DNA of 64,000 nucleotides from a virus: positions 1 to 64,000 of IMG/VR virus record IMGVR_UViG_3300027974_000032; one strand, written 5' to 3'. Under the pieces are notes generated by a model. It was not told where the DNA came from. It was given only the letters and a program-made list of their open reading frames with translations, and did not search any database. The position numbers and the translations under genes were made by a program. Below are positions 1 to 6,902 of this stretch, piece by piece (position 1 is the first letter of the stretch; each line of letters starts with the position of its first letter).

Positions 1-567
1 AATATTGATTACTATTCTTTCTTCTGTATATTGAGGTGAAGATGATGAGTGATAGGTCAAACCATCAAACATTATTGCTGATCCAGCCTTTGGAGAAATT
101 GACCTGTTAACCGTAAGTACTGGGTCTTGATCAGATGAGTGCTTTTGATGAAAGATTATTGTATCCCCATCTGAGTCATTTACATAGTATAGTAAAACCA
201 TATGTGGTGTGGTCATATCTACATGGGGTGGGTGTATATGATCTTGTTTATCTGTTTTATTTAAGATGTTTGCTTTAATTCTTAAGGTTTCTTTGATCTC
301 TATCCCGTGTTTTTTAGCAAAGGTGTTTAGTATGTTGCTGCCAATTTCATGGATATCTGACATCTTTTTGTTATTAAAAGATGCTGCATGAGAGTGTTGC
401 TTATCCTCTGATACCGTTATATTCTTATTTTTTAACTTTAGATATTGGCGTATACCGCTTGTGTTTTCAAGGGTATGCCAAACAATATTTCTATTATTTT
501 TTGTTACTGCTTGGCTTACTTCAAGAATCTGATCTAAACTTAAAAAGTTATCATCATAGATAAACAA
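1..567 (-). CDS. 2OG-Fe(II) oxygenase-like protein, 3' end cut by the window edge
   Basis: The 189 visible codons are open to the window edge. The metal-binding pattern of 2-oxoglutarate/Fe(II) dioxygenases is visible: an HVD triad at about residues 115-117, a following YYVNDSDGDT strand, and a distal His near 173 in a TYHSS context. The same YVNDSDGDT and PKAGS signatures recur in the oxygenase at 10972-11580, so the two are paralogs. The proposed start is a TTG at 565-567 preceded by AGGA five bases away; no ATG is suitably placed. Substrate unknown. Family confidence is good; the start is less certain. Confidence 0.75.
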   Translation of the reverse strand, partial: MFIYDDNFLSLDQILEVSQAVTKNNRNIVWHTLENTSGIRQYLKLKNKNITVSEDKQHSHAASFNNKKMSDIHEIGSNILNTFAKKHGIEIKETLRIKANILNKTDKQDHIHPPHVDMTTPHMVLLYYVNDSDGDTIIFHQKHSSDQDPVLTVNRSISPKAGSAIMFDGLTYHSSSSPQYTEERIVINI

Positions 568-576
568 CTTTATCCT

Positions 577-981
577 TTAGGAGTTCCAGTTCCATACATG
601 GTCATACTTTTCCCAAGCATGGGTTCCACTAAGATTAAAAGCACTAATAAAGGCAGTAAAAGTACCGTCTGCGTCAACAATTACGTTACTTGCTCTGAAA
701 ACATTAAAAGTCTGACCATTCATTGCTTGATCTTCTGGATTGACCAAACCACTAACTGTTACTACGTACGGAGTGCTTTCTGTCATATAGTCTGTTAAGT
801 ATGGAGGGAAAGAATTATTAAAGAACATTGTGCTATTGCTAAATACTGCGTCATAGCCAACATCATTAAGATTAACGGTTGATATGCTTAAGGTTCTAGA
901 AAATGTTGCTCCAGCATTTCCCATAACATTACCTGAGCCTGTTATTGTTCCTGTTCCAAATATTCCTCTTGGTGCTACCAT
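577..981 (-). CDS. Hypothetical protein, possibly virion-associated
   Basis: A 134-residue protein with a Gly/Thr/Ser-rich N-terminus and many aromatic and small residues, low in charge and without a signal peptide or membrane segment. This composition resembles beta-rich virion or tail-associated proteins, but I recognise no family. The start is supported by a strong AGGAGG about nine bases upstream of the ATG. It ends about ten bases before the oxygenase start at 567, so the two are probably cotranscribed. It is transcribed away from the plus-strand block that begins at 1059. Confidence 0.55.
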   Translation of the reverse strand: MVAPRGIFGTGTITGSGNVMGNAGATFSRTLSISTVNLNDVGYDAVFSNSTMFFNNSFPPYLTDYMTESTPYVVTVSGLVNPEDQAMNGQTFNVFRASNVIVDADGTFTAFISAFNLSGTHAWEKYDHVWNWNS

Positions 982-1023
982 AGTTATAACCTCCTAGATT
1001 ATAGGTTAATTATATCATCATAT

Positions 1024-1052
1024 TTGACATACCCTGCTCAATACGGTATAAT
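1024..1052 (+). promoter_or_regulatory. Consensus sigma70-type promoter, leaderless placement
   Basis: TTGACA at 1024-1029 and TATAAT at 1047-1052 are separated by exactly 17 bases. The ATG of the first small gene lies at 1059, only six bases after the -10 box, so transcription should start at or next to that ATG. The spacer holds TACC and GGTA arms in the same positions as in the promoter at 2929. Confidence 0.85.
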
Positions 1053-1058
1053 TAGAGT

Positions 1059-1202
1059 ATGACAAACCAAGAAATAGCAACATTATTAGATCAAGAATCC
1101 TATCGTATATGGGATACTACCAAGGTTATTAAAAATCAAGACTATCATGATGGATTAGTCAAGGGTCTTAAGATGGCATCTAAATTGGTGGCTAAACTAT
1201 GA
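1059..1202 (+). CDS. Small hypothetical protein (47 aa)
   Basis: A 47-residue, soluble, charged protein beginning MTNQEIATLL. It is first in a run of overlapping small plus-strand genes and starts where the promoter at 1024-1052 predicts transcription to begin, so it is probably read from a leaderless mRNA. Its TGA overlaps the next ATG (ATGA). No family recognised. The coding call rests on promoter placement and the overlapping chain of frames. Confidence 0.6.
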   Translation: MTNQEIATLLDQESYRIWDTTKVIKNQDYHDGLVKGLKMASKLVAKL

Positions 1203-1372
1203 GCGTTGATGATATGATGCTAAGAGAAGAGATTGCAAGGGCTATTGAAGCATTGCCTATCGAGGACTCAATTACAAACGCACTTGGGATGCGTATTCTT
1301 GCAGCAAAGGTTGCAAGAGGCAAAGACAACTATGCATCAAGTCTTTTTGAGCAACAGATTGATTTTGAATGA
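1199..1372 (+). CDS. Small hypothetical protein (57 aa)
   Basis: A 57-residue acidic, helical-looking protein (MSVDDMMLREEIARAIEALP). It is coupled to the upstream gene by an ATGA overlap and to the downstream gene by another overlap at 1369-1372, which supports translation by coupling. No signal peptide, membrane segment or Cys motif. Function unknown. Confidence 0.6.
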   Translation: MSVDDMMLREEIARAIEALPIEDSITNALGMRILAAKVARGKDNYASSLFEQQIDFE

Positions 1373-1503
1373 AAGAGCCCAAGATAACGCAAATGGACTG
1401 GCGTAGCCTTGGTTATTGGCCTGTCTGGAAAGATGGCAAAAAGGTTTGGGTTCCTAAAGATAAGGTGGATTATGAAGCACACGACAAAGATTCAAAGGAC
1501 TAG
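1369..1503 (+). CDS. Small hypothetical protein (44 aa)
   Basis: A 44-residue, Lys/Asp/Trp-rich protein with four Trp residues in the first half and a charged C-terminus (HDKDSKD). The ATG overlaps the preceding TGA. The next gene starts inside its 3' end in another frame. No family recognised. Confidence 0.5.
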   Translation: MKEPKITQMDWRSLGYWPVWKDGKKVWVPKDKVDYEAHDKDSKD

Positions 1504-1717
1504 AATACTTCCACTACGATGGATTGGAAATTTTCTTGGTGAATACGCTGGTAATCATTTAGTTAAGGCTATTGACCTAGATGAAGATGAAAACTATGGT
1601 TGGCGATATAAGTATCATTCAAAGATGTGGACAATTCTTAACAAACCTTATGAATTATGGGGAACATATTACCTTCTTGATATGAAAGCAATTAAAAAGG
1701 GCTGGGATCAAAATTGA
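1472..1717 (+). CDS. Small hypothetical protein (81 aa)
   Basis: An 81-residue basic, aromatic-rich protein (WRYKYHSKMW, KAIKKGWDQN). I chose the ATG at 1472 because AAGGTGG lies just upstream; a longer in-frame reading from 1409 has no such site. It overlaps the previous gene by 32 bases in a different frame. No domain recognised. Confidence 0.6.
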   Translation: MKHTTKIQRTRILPLRWIGNFLGEYAGNHLVKAIDLDEDENYGWRYKYHSKMWTILNKPYELWGTYYLLDMKAIKKGWDQN

Positions 1718-1869
1718 ATATTAACAATATGTTTAAGTTAGCCAATCAACTAAATAAGTTTGAGTTGGCATTAAGATTAAAATGTGAAATATGTAGACCC
1801 AAACTATTAGGTCATCCAGGAAACTATCCTGTTTGTAATAAACACGAAACTAAGAGAGATGTGGTATGA
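1714..1869 (+). CDS. Small protein with a CxxC/CxxH zinc-binding pair
   Basis: A 51-residue protein with CEIC in the middle and a Cys-Asn-Lys-His near the end, a spacing typical of small treble-clef or zinc-ribbon proteins of actinophages. The suggested TTG start at 1714 overlaps the upstream stop; an in-frame ATG at 1729 is the alternative. Probably a nucleic-acid-binding or scaffolding mini-protein, but this is inferred only from the Cys/His pattern. Confidence 0.5.
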   Translation: MNINNMFKLANQLNKFELALRLKCEICRPKLLGHPGNYPVCNKHETKRDVV

Positions 1870-1876
1870 TTAATTT

Positions 1877-2002
1877 ATGAAAAAAACCTATAAGTGTCCA
1901 GAATGCAAGACATCAATTATTATTAATACAAAAGTGCATGAACTTCCAGAATCAATAATCTGTCCATGTGATGCAATCATGCCTGCTGCAGAAGCAAAGT
2001 AA
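1877..2002 (+). CDS. Small zinc-ribbon-like protein (41 aa)
   Basis: A 41-residue protein with CPEC at residues 7-10 and CPC near residue 29, likely metal-binding. It begins eight bases after the previous stop and ends ten bases before the -35 box of the next promoter at 2012. No specific family recognised. Confidence 0.5.
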   Translation: MKKTYKCPECKTSIIINTKVHELPESIICPCDAIMPAAEAK

Positions 2003-2011
2003 TCGCCAAAC

Positions 2012-2040
2012 TTGACAATCACTAAGGTGGTTGTTATACT
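2012..2040 (+). promoter_or_regulatory. Near-consensus promoter
   Basis: TTGACA at 2012-2017, 17-base spacer, TATACT at 2035-2040. The spacer contains an imperfect dyad (AATCAC, four bases, GTGGTT). It lies after the stop at 2002 and upstream of a gene with a TTGGAGG ribosome site. Confidence 0.8.
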
Positions 2041-2064
2041 TATGTATAGTCTATTGGAGGTATT

Positions 2065-2160
2065 ATGATTAATGTTTTATTTTTAATTCCCGCTTTTGTT
2101 GCTGGCTGGGTATTTTGTTATTTTTTTATGACACTTGGAGTCAACCAAGATGAAGCCTGA
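2065..2160 (+). CDS. Tiny membrane protein (31 aa)
   Basis: A 31-residue protein that is almost entirely one hydrophobic helix (about residues 3-23) with a short acidic tail. The ATG follows a strong TTGGAGG site, and the gene is first after the promoter at 2012-2040. It overlaps the next gene by 11 bases. Function unknown; a single-span mini-protein near a second one at 2150-2287. Confidence 0.55.
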   Translation: MINVLFLIPAFVAGWVFCYFFMTLGVNQDEA

Positions 2161-2287
2161 CATTGCTGAAATTGATCGTGAAATAAGAGATCAGATAATC
2201 AAGGAACATATGTTTAAATACTACCATTGGACAGTTGGAATCATGTCATTTTTGATTGGAACATTTTTTGGAATGTTAATAAAATAA
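2150..2287 (+). CDS. Tiny membrane protein (45 aa)
   Basis: A 45-residue protein: a charged N-terminal half (DIAEIDREIRDQIIKEH) followed by one hydrophobic span (about residues 28-44) ending in Lys. The ATG sits within the 3' end of the preceding mini-gene, suggesting coupled translation. The pairing of two single-span proteins recalls actinophage membrane-protein pairs, but no function can be assigned. Confidence 0.5.
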   Translation: MKPDIAEIDREIRDQIIKEHMFKYYHWTVGIMSFLIGTFFGMLIK

Positions 2288-2292
2288 ACAAA

Positions 2293-2844
2293 ATGGAAAA
2301 ATGGTTACTTGATAATATTATTTTTGTTACATTTCCTAGATCAGGTTTAAACTATTTTGCTGAATACTTTGAGCAAGCCACAAACTTTTATCTACCAAGA
2401 AGTCATTTTTATAAAAGAGATGAAAATAGGGAGGTATTTTCAATTGTAAGAAGCCCAATCGATACCATTGTATCTGGAGTTTCTCAACATATTAATTCCA
2501 AACCTGATGATTCTATTGAAAGAGTTGCAAAAGATACAGCAAAAGAATACTTTATGTTTTATAATTATGTTATAAATCAAAAAGTACGGAACATTATAAG
2601 TTACAATGATTTTATAAAAGATCCAGCAAATACTATCAAAAATTTTTCTAATTGCTTAGATTTAGAAAATGTTAGTATAGATTATACAAATATTCTAAAG
2701 CCCCATCATGACTATGTTCCAAGTAGTAAAAATTTAGAGGTTTATAGCGATGTTTTAATGTATGTAAAAACCTTAGATTTGTCTATACATCAAATAGAGT
2801 ATCAGAAATCTCTTAGCAAAAACATTTTGTTTAATAAAAGGTAA
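2293..2844 (+). CDS. Sulfotransferase-like protein
   Basis: A 183-residue protein with the two PAPS-binding signatures of sulfotransferases. A P-loop-like TFPRSG lies at residues 13-18 (5'-phosphosulfate loop), and VRSPIDTIVS at residues 52-61 supplies the Arg53 and Ser61 expected for 3'-phosphate binding. The protein at 6342-6902 has Arg and Ser at the same positions, so the two are paralogs. It is shorter than typical cytosolic sulfotransferases (about 280 aa) and may be a minimal version. The ATG at 2293 is five bases after the upstream stop. Acceptor unknown. Confidence 0.7.
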   Translation: MEKWLLDNIIFVTFPRSGLNYFAEYFEQATNFYLPRSHFYKRDENREVFSIVRSPIDTIVSGVSQHINSKPDDSIERVAKDTAKEYFMFYNYVINQKVRNIISYNDFIKDPANTIKNFSNCLDLENVSIDYTNILKPHHDYVPSSKNLEVYSDVLMYVKTLDLSIHQIEYQKSLSKNILFNKR

Positions 2845-2853
2845 TTAACCTTT

Positions 2854-2927
2854 GCACCAGTAGCCAAGTTGGTTAAGGCACCGAACTCATAATTCGGCTA
2901 TCGTAGGTTCAAGTCCTACCTGGTGTA
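2854..2927 (+). tRNA. tRNA with CAT anticodon (Met, or Ile2 if lysidine-modified)
   Basis: Full cloverleaf: a seven-base-pair acceptor stem (2854-2860 with 2920-2926, ending in a G-T pair), an anticodon stem CCGAA/TTCGG around a CTCATAA loop, and a T stem with GTTCAAGTC. CCA is not encoded. Sequence alone does not separate elongator Met from an AUA-reading Ile2 tRNA. Confidence 0.85.
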
Positions 2928-2928
2928 C

Positions 2929-2957
2929 TTGACATACCGTGCAGAATTCGGTATACT
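2929..2957 (+). promoter_or_regulatory. Near-consensus promoter with internal dyad
   Basis: TTGACA at 2929-2934, 17-base spacer, TATACT at 2952-2957. It starts two bases after the tRNA. The spacer has TACCG and CGGTA arms (inverted repeat), matching the TACC/GGTA placement in the promoter at 1024. It drives the secreted protein at 2987. Confidence 0.85.
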
Positions 2958-2986
2958 TATAACATACCTACTAACAAAGGATTACA

Positions 2987-3985
2987 ATGAAGAAAATTGC
3001 TTTCATCCTACTAATAACAGTATTTTCAGTAGTTATTGCTCCTGCACAGGCATCAGACTTGTTGGCTATTGATAAGACATACTTGCCTAAAATTTCTTCT
3101 GCAGAATCACAGTATGCTAACGCATTGTCAAAATGGAAAGAAATTGATCAGGTTAAAATAACAAACGACAGTCTTCGTGTGTCCAAAATTGATGTGGTCT
3201 TCTTCAATTCAAGATTTGGTCTTTCTACAATAACTTTGAGCAACCAAGATCAAGATAGATACCCTGGCCCACCTAAAAGAATTTTAGGAAAGATAATTTC
3301 TGGAACAACAGATTGCTGTGCATTTGGATCAATTCCTGGAGGAAGAGACTCTATTTATGAACTCATTGCTTCAAACTTTGATGCTGCATACCAAGAATTT
3401 AATTGGGACTTAGAGCAAGAATATTCAACAAGTATTCACATGAGCACAGCAGCACAAGCAATTTCAGCATTTCAGCAAGGGTGGATGTGGTCTGTAAAGC
3501 AAGATGGCACTAAGGTTTCTTTCTCTGAATTTGAGACAACAAGATCTTTAGTTAAATCATCATATGCAAATTTGCAATCATTAAAAAATGAGTATGTAAA
3601 CGCAAGGTCTGACCACTTCGCTGAAGTTGATTGGATCAAAAATGCAAACATGAACCTATTATTAAATTTTCCTGCAACAGTTAAAAATAATTTAATTAAG
3701 CAAGGATACTTTAAGCCTTTAAAGACAACCTCTTATACATACGAAACTGGAAGATACATAGCAAAGGCAAGGGTAAGTGGAAACACTGCCATTGTAACTG
3801 GTTATTGGGAGACCAAGACAGCGTACGATGTTCCTACCAAAAAAGAGCAGGCTGATTGGATGAAAGAATCTCAAAAAAGATTAGATGTATCAGTTAAAGA
3901 ATACAATAGTATTATTGAAACAGCAAAGTTTAATGGTTATGTTGTTATATGTAAGCCAAATATTCCTTGTCAGGTATCATTTTAA
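2987..3985 (+). CDS. Secreted hypothetical protein
   Basis: A 332-residue protein with a classical signal peptide: MKK, a hydrophobic core to about residue 18, then a probable cleavage after AQA near residue 22. The mature part is mixed alpha/beta with an adjacent Cys pair (TDCCAF) and two more Cys near the C-terminus (CKPNIPC), so it may be disulfide-bonded outside the cell. Several helical stretches rich in Lys/Glu/Ser occur. An AAAGGA precedes the ATG and the gene has its own promoter at 2929-2957. No family recognised. Confidence 0.7.
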   Translation: MKKIAFILLITVFSVVIAPAQASDLLAIDKTYLPKISSAESQYANALSKWKEIDQVKITNDSLRVSKIDVVFFNSRFGLSTITLSNQDQDRYPGPPKRILGKIISGTTDCCAFGSIPGGRDSIYELIASNFDAAYQEFNWDLEQEYSTSIHMSTAAQAISAFQQGWMWSVKQDGTKVSFSEFETTRSLVKSSYANLQSLKNEYVNARSDHFAEVDWIKNANMNLLLNFPATVKNNLIKQGYFKPLKTTSYTYETGRYIAKARVSGNTAIVTGYWETKTAYDVPTKKEQADWMKESQKRLDVSVKEYNSIIETAKFNGYVVICKPNIPCQVSF

Positions 3986-4029
3986 GATTATCTGCAAACC
4001 AGCGGTATATAAAAATATATCAAAAGTTT

Positions 4030-4106
4030 ACATCTGTAACTCAGTTGGTTAGAGTACCTGCCTTATATGCAGAGAGCCGAAGGTTCAAGTCCTTCCAGAT
4101 GTACCA
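4030..4106 (+). tRNA. tRNA-Ile (anticodon TAT), CCA encoded
   Basis: Acceptor stem ACATCTG/CAGATGT, a D arm with AGTTGGTTAGA, an anticodon loop CTTATAT giving TAT, and T arm GAAGG-TTCAAGT-CCTTC. One C-A mismatch sits at the outer end of the anticodon stem. The 3' CCA is encoded at 4104-4106. TAT reads AUA, a codon common in the AT-rich genes here. The stop codon of the minus-strand gene abuts the CCA. Confidence 0.85.
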
Positions 4107-4814
4107 CTATCCTAGATTTCCTCCACTAAGTGGATCTAAATACATAAAAATATATTTATGTGGCCACATTCTAAACTTATGCTTTTTAATTGGAAGGTCT
4201 TTAATATTAAAACCTATTAGACATTCTGGATTTATTGCAGCACCAGATGAGATCATATGGTCAACATTGCTAAATACCGAACAATATTTATCCATTAGTT
4301 CTGGAGATCCTATTGCAAAATAATCATTAATGGCATAATTTATGTTATGCTCTGTATATGGGGTGTAATCTTTTATATGTATCAAGTTTTTTTCATAGTT
4401 GTCAATTGGATCTATACAATTTGGAACAAAGGTAATATCTGTTCTAATCCTAATGACATAATCATAACTAATATTGTTATTAATTTCATATTGTTTTCTT
4501 ATGTTATTAACTTTTTCTATACCATAAAACATTGAAAGCATATTTTGTGTAATCCATGGAAACCTAATATCCTGAATGATGTCTGACCTATTAAATTCAA
4601 ATGGTTGCTCAAAACATATGTCTACTGGATTTAACCCCCTAATAATTCTTATACCCTTTGTGTCAATTTCGTCTGATGAGCACCAAAGGTGTGCAAAAAT
4701 ATCTACCTCATATTCTGGATTAAGCAAAATAAAATTTTCATAATGATTGTTAAAACAATCTAACAAGTTTCTTATTTCTCCAGAATACTGTATTGCTATA
4801 CGTCTCATAGTCAT
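4107..4814 (-). CDS. Glycosyltransferase-like protein (nucleotide-sugar, R-x-R-x-D motif)
   Basis: A 235-residue protein with an N-terminal IAIQYSGEIRNL segment and a central YVIRIRTDI motif. Both are typical of a group of small phage and bacterial nucleotide-diphospho-sugar transferase-like proteins in which the RxRxD plays the DxD role. It is the only minus-strand gene inside the tRNA block and ends exactly at the CCA of the tRNA-Ile. An extended -10 (TGCTATAAT) lies only three bases upstream of the first ATG. Starting at the second ATG (4808) is also possible. Sugar and acceptor unknown. Confidence 0.6.
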   Translation of the reverse strand: MTMRRIAIQYSGEIRNLLDCFNNHYENFILLNPEYEVDIFAHLWCSSDEIDTKGIRIIRGLNPVDICFEQPFEFNRSDIIQDIRFPWITQNMLSMFYGIEKVNNIRKQYEINNNISYDYVIRIRTDITFVPNCIDPIDNYEKNLIHIKDYTPYTEHNINYAINDYFAIGSPELMDKYCSVFSNVDHMISSGAAINPECLIGFNIKDLPIKKHKFRMWPHKYIFMYLDPLSGGNLG

Positions 4815-4817
4815 TTT

Positions 4818-4826
4818 ATTATAGCA
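4818..4826 (-). promoter_or_regulatory. Extended -10 promoter element (TGCTATAAT)
   Basis: On the minus strand TGC directly precedes TATAAT. There is no good -35 box. The position implies a very short or absent leader for the gene starting at 4814 or 4808. The same ATGCTATAAT string occurs before the Dps gene (9485) and the HSP20 gene (10490). Confidence 0.5.
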
Positions 4827-4830
4827 TGGC

Positions 4831-4859
4831 TTGACAGGTCTGGTTTTAAACTGTATACT
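4831..4859 (+). promoter_or_regulatory. Near-consensus promoter for tRNA-Arg
   Basis: TTGACA at 4831-4836, 17-base spacer, TATACT at 4854-4859. The tRNA begins at 4868. It is divergent from, and nearly overlaps, the minus-strand -10 element at 4818-4826. Confidence 0.85.
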
Positions 4860-4867
4860 TAGTGTAT

Positions 4868-4943
4868 ACCCCTGTAGTTCAGTGGACAGAACGATGGACT
4901 TCTAAGCCATGCGTCGCAGGTTCGATTCCTGCCAGGGGTACCA
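4868..4943 (+). tRNA. tRNA-Arg (anticodon TCT), CCA encoded
   Basis: Acceptor stem ACCCCTG/CAGGGGT, anticodon loop CTTCTAA giving TCT, T arm GCAGG-TTCGATT-CCTGC, and encoded CCA at 4941-4943. The last anticodon-stem pair is A-G, a mismatch also seen in other phage tRNAs. It reads AGA. Confidence 0.85.
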
Positions 4944-4984
4944 ATGGTTATGCTGTATAATTAAAATAGAAATGAGGCTGATTT

Positions 4985-6001
4985 TTGACAATAGATATAC
5001 TTGAACAATATTCTTATAATGAAGAAACAAAGAAACTTTTAGATTTTTATTTATTGCAACTTAATAGCCCTTCTTTTATTCCTGGAATAATAAAAATGAC
5101 AAGAGATAATTTAAACGTGCAAGAGGGGCTCACAACATTTGACGAAGTTAATGAATATAAAATAAATAATAATGGGTTTAGAGGTTCTAATTTTACAAAT
5201 AAACAGATAGATATTTTGGGTGCTGGTTGCTCTGTGACTTTTGGCATTGGTGTGCCAGAAGATGGGACATGGGTTAAGATTTTGTCAGAAATTCAAAATA
5301 AAAGTTATGTCAACCTATCTCTACCAGGATCTTCAGTAACTGAAATTTGTAATAAGATAGTAAAGTATTGTATGAATTATGGTAATCCAAAATCTGTTTA
5401 TTGCCTATTCCCTGATTTCTTTAGAATGCTTTTTGTGCAAGATTTTAATTATGATGTTGCTAAAAAATATCTTGGTAGTAGTTCTAATATTGACAAAACC
5501 ATAAAACTTTCTACTCCAAATGTTGCTAACACAATGTCTCATTTTTATGAAAATAATAAAGACAAGTTGTTAGTCGAAATTGATAGAAAAGATGGTAGGT
5601 CTTTAGAAAATTCTATATCACCACATCAGGCAGTTCTAGAATCAATTAACTCAATATACTTTTTAGAATCTTTTTGTAAAACAAACAACATAAAACTATT
5701 TTGGTCCACATGGTCTAATATTACAAAAGTTTTGCTTGATAAACTAAATGAAATTAAAAATTTTGAACTAACACAATATTTTGCATTTGATGAAATAACA
5801 TATAAAACTTATAATCCAAATAATATTGTAAATAAATGCAAATCTTCTCATGACTCAAAATTTATATCTAGTATTTGTTGGGAAGAGGGCAGTGATTTTA
5901 TGGCAGAAAATAATAAAAAGGTTAAGCACTTTATGTCACATCCTGGAATTCATTTTCACTATCACACCGCAGAAATGTTTAACTCATTAGTTGACCAATA
6001 G
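4985..6001 (+). CDS. SGNH-hydrolase-like protein, paralog of the gene at 23061
   Basis: A 338-residue protein with an N-terminal helical region, then NNGFRGS followed by a GAGCSVTFGIGV block near residues 78-89. It occupies the place of the GDSL nucleophile block of SGNH esterases, with Cys before the Ser. A second conserved block (VYCLFPDFFRM) and a late CHAND-like region (HPGIHFHYHTAEMF) contain candidate catalytic Asp/His. The gene at 23061-23954 shares the GFR, GCS and LFP blocks. The start is TTG with GAGG upstream. Possibly an esterase or acetyltransferase acting on glycans; substrate unknown. Confidence 0.6.
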   Translation: MTIDILEQYSYNEETKKLLDFYLLQLNSPSFIPGIIKMTRDNLNVQEGLTTFDEVNEYKINNNGFRGSNFTNKQIDILGAGCSVTFGIGVPEDGTWVKILSEIQNKSYVNLSLPGSSVTEICNKIVKYCMNYGNPKSVYCLFPDFFRMLFVQDFNYDVAKKYLGSSSNIDKTIKLSTPNVANTMSHFYENNKDKLLVEIDRKDGRSLENSISPHQAVLESINSIYFLESFCKTNNIKLFWSTWSNITKVLLDKLNEIKNFELTQYFAFDEITYKTYNPNNIVNKCKSSHDSKFISSICWEEGSDFMAENNKKVKHFMSHPGIHFHYHTAEMFNSLVDQ

Positions 6002-6019
6002 CGTTTTAAGTGCTATACT
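5991..6019 (+). promoter_or_regulatory. Promoter for the four-tRNA cluster
   Basis: TTGACC at 5991-5996, 17-base spacer, TATACT at 6014-6019. The -35 overlaps the last codons of the SGNH-like gene. The spacer contains TAGC and GCTA arms. The tRNA-Asn starts at 6032. Confidence 0.75.
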
Positions 6020-6031
6020 AATATAGTACAT

Positions 6032-6104
6032 TGGCCCATAACTCAGTTGGTAGAGTGCCGAACTGTTAATTCGGATGTCCCAGGATCGAAACCTGGTGGG
6101 CCAG
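6032..6104 (+). tRNA. tRNA-Asn (anticodon GTT)
   Basis: Acceptor TGGCCCA/TGGGCCA, anticodon stem CCGAA/TTCGG around CTGTTAA, and T arm CCAGG-ATCGAAA-CCTGG. CCA not encoded. First of four tandem tRNAs. Confidence 0.9.
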
Positions 6105-6108
6105 CGAA

Positions 6109-6182
6109 GGTCTCGTAGTTCAGTTGGTTAGAACGCCACCCTGTCACGGTGGAGGTCGACGGTTCGAGTCCGTTCGGGATCG
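6109..6182 (+). tRNA. tRNA-Asp (anticodon GTC)
   Basis: Acceptor GGTCTCG/CGGGATC with G-T pairs, anticodon stem CCACC/GGTGG around CTGTCAC, and a canonical TTCGAGT loop. It begins four bases after tRNA-Asn. CCA not encoded. Confidence 0.9.
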
Positions 6183-6186
6183 CAAG

Positions 6187-6257
6187 GCGAGTGTTGCATA
6201 ATGGTAGTGCATCATCCTTCCAAGTTGATTGTGCCAGTTCGATTCTGGTCACTCGCT
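6187..6257 (+). tRNA. tRNA-Gly (anticodon TCC)
   Basis: Acceptor GCGAGTG/CACTCGC, short D arm, anticodon loop CTTCCAA giving TCC as in typical bacterial Gly(TCC) tRNAs, and TTCGATT T loop. The stems are less perfect than in its neighbours. Confidence 0.85.
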
Positions 6258-6267
6258 CTAGTAACAA

Positions 6268-6340
6268 GTCTCCATGGTCTAGGGGCCTAGGACTCCACCC
6301 TTTCACGGTGGCAACACGGGTTCGAATCCCGTTGGAGATA
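6268..6340 (+). tRNA. tRNA-Glu (anticodon TTC)
   Basis: Acceptor GTCTCCA/TGGAGAT, anticodon stem CCACC/GGTGG around CTTTCAC, and T loop TTCGAAT. The next ATG is at 6342, only one base after the mature tRNA end, so 3' processing must leave a leaderless or near-leaderless mRNA. Confidence 0.9.
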
Positions 6341-6341
6341 C

Positions 6342-6902
6342 ATGAGTATAATAGTTGCAACATATCCAAGGTCTGGTTCAACATACCTTACATTGTTATT
6401 TTCTTTTGCTTTTAATCAGAAAATTGATAAGGTACACCTTGATCAAGATGGTCAGTTAGAAGATTTAAAAAACTATGATTTTTCAATTGGAACAGTTAGA
6501 GAGCCAGTCGACTCTATTACATCAATTGTTGCCATGGAAGCACTTCATTTTAGAAACGGTGATGAATTTGAATCATATACAAATGAAACAATAGAAAAAA
6601 GAATAAAAGAGTATGTAAATTTTTATACATTATCACTTAGCAATATTGATCTATTATTTGATTACGATAAAATTAATTCTAAAAGGTTTGAAATTCTTGA
6701 TTATGTATCCACAGTTACTAATAATAAAATAATCAACAAAGAGTATATTGATTTAGTTAAAGATAGACCAGAAATAGGTTACTTAAGATCTTCAAAAACT
6801 TATGATCGATATGATTTAATAAGGGAAAAGGTTTTATCCTATGACCTATCTGAATGTTTTATCGTTTACAATAAGAACAAAATGCAGACTGTGGATCTTT
6901 AA
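6342..6902 (+). CDS. Sulfotransferase-like protein, paralog of the gene at 2293
   Basis: A 186-residue protein opening MSIIVATYPRSGSTYL, the PAPS 5'-phosphosulfate loop of sulfotransferases, followed by TVREPVDSITS with Arg53 and Ser61 for 3'-phosphate binding. It is collinear with the 183-residue protein at 2293-2844. There is no room for a ribosome binding site because tRNA-Glu ends at 6340, so translation probably relies on a processed leaderless message. Its last 44 bases overlap the 3' end of the convergent cupin gene. Acceptor substrate unknown. Confidence 0.7.
   Translation: MSIIVATYPRSGSTYLTLLFSFAFNQKIDKVHLDQDGQLEDLKNYDFSIGTVREPVDSITSIVAMEALHFRNGDEFESYTNETIEKRIKEYVNFYTLSLSNIDLLFDYDKINSKRFEILDYVSTVTNNKIINKEYIDLVKDRPEIGYLRSSKTYDRYDLIREKVLSYDLSECFIVYNKNKMQTVDL

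Noticed and set aside
4985-4995. TTGACA at the start of the SGNH-like gene as a promoter
   Set aside because: No -10 at the right distance; the bases are the TTG start and next codon.
6043-6384. Minus-strand open frame across the tRNA cluster
   Set aside because: It is antisense to four well-formed tRNAs and has no ribosome site.
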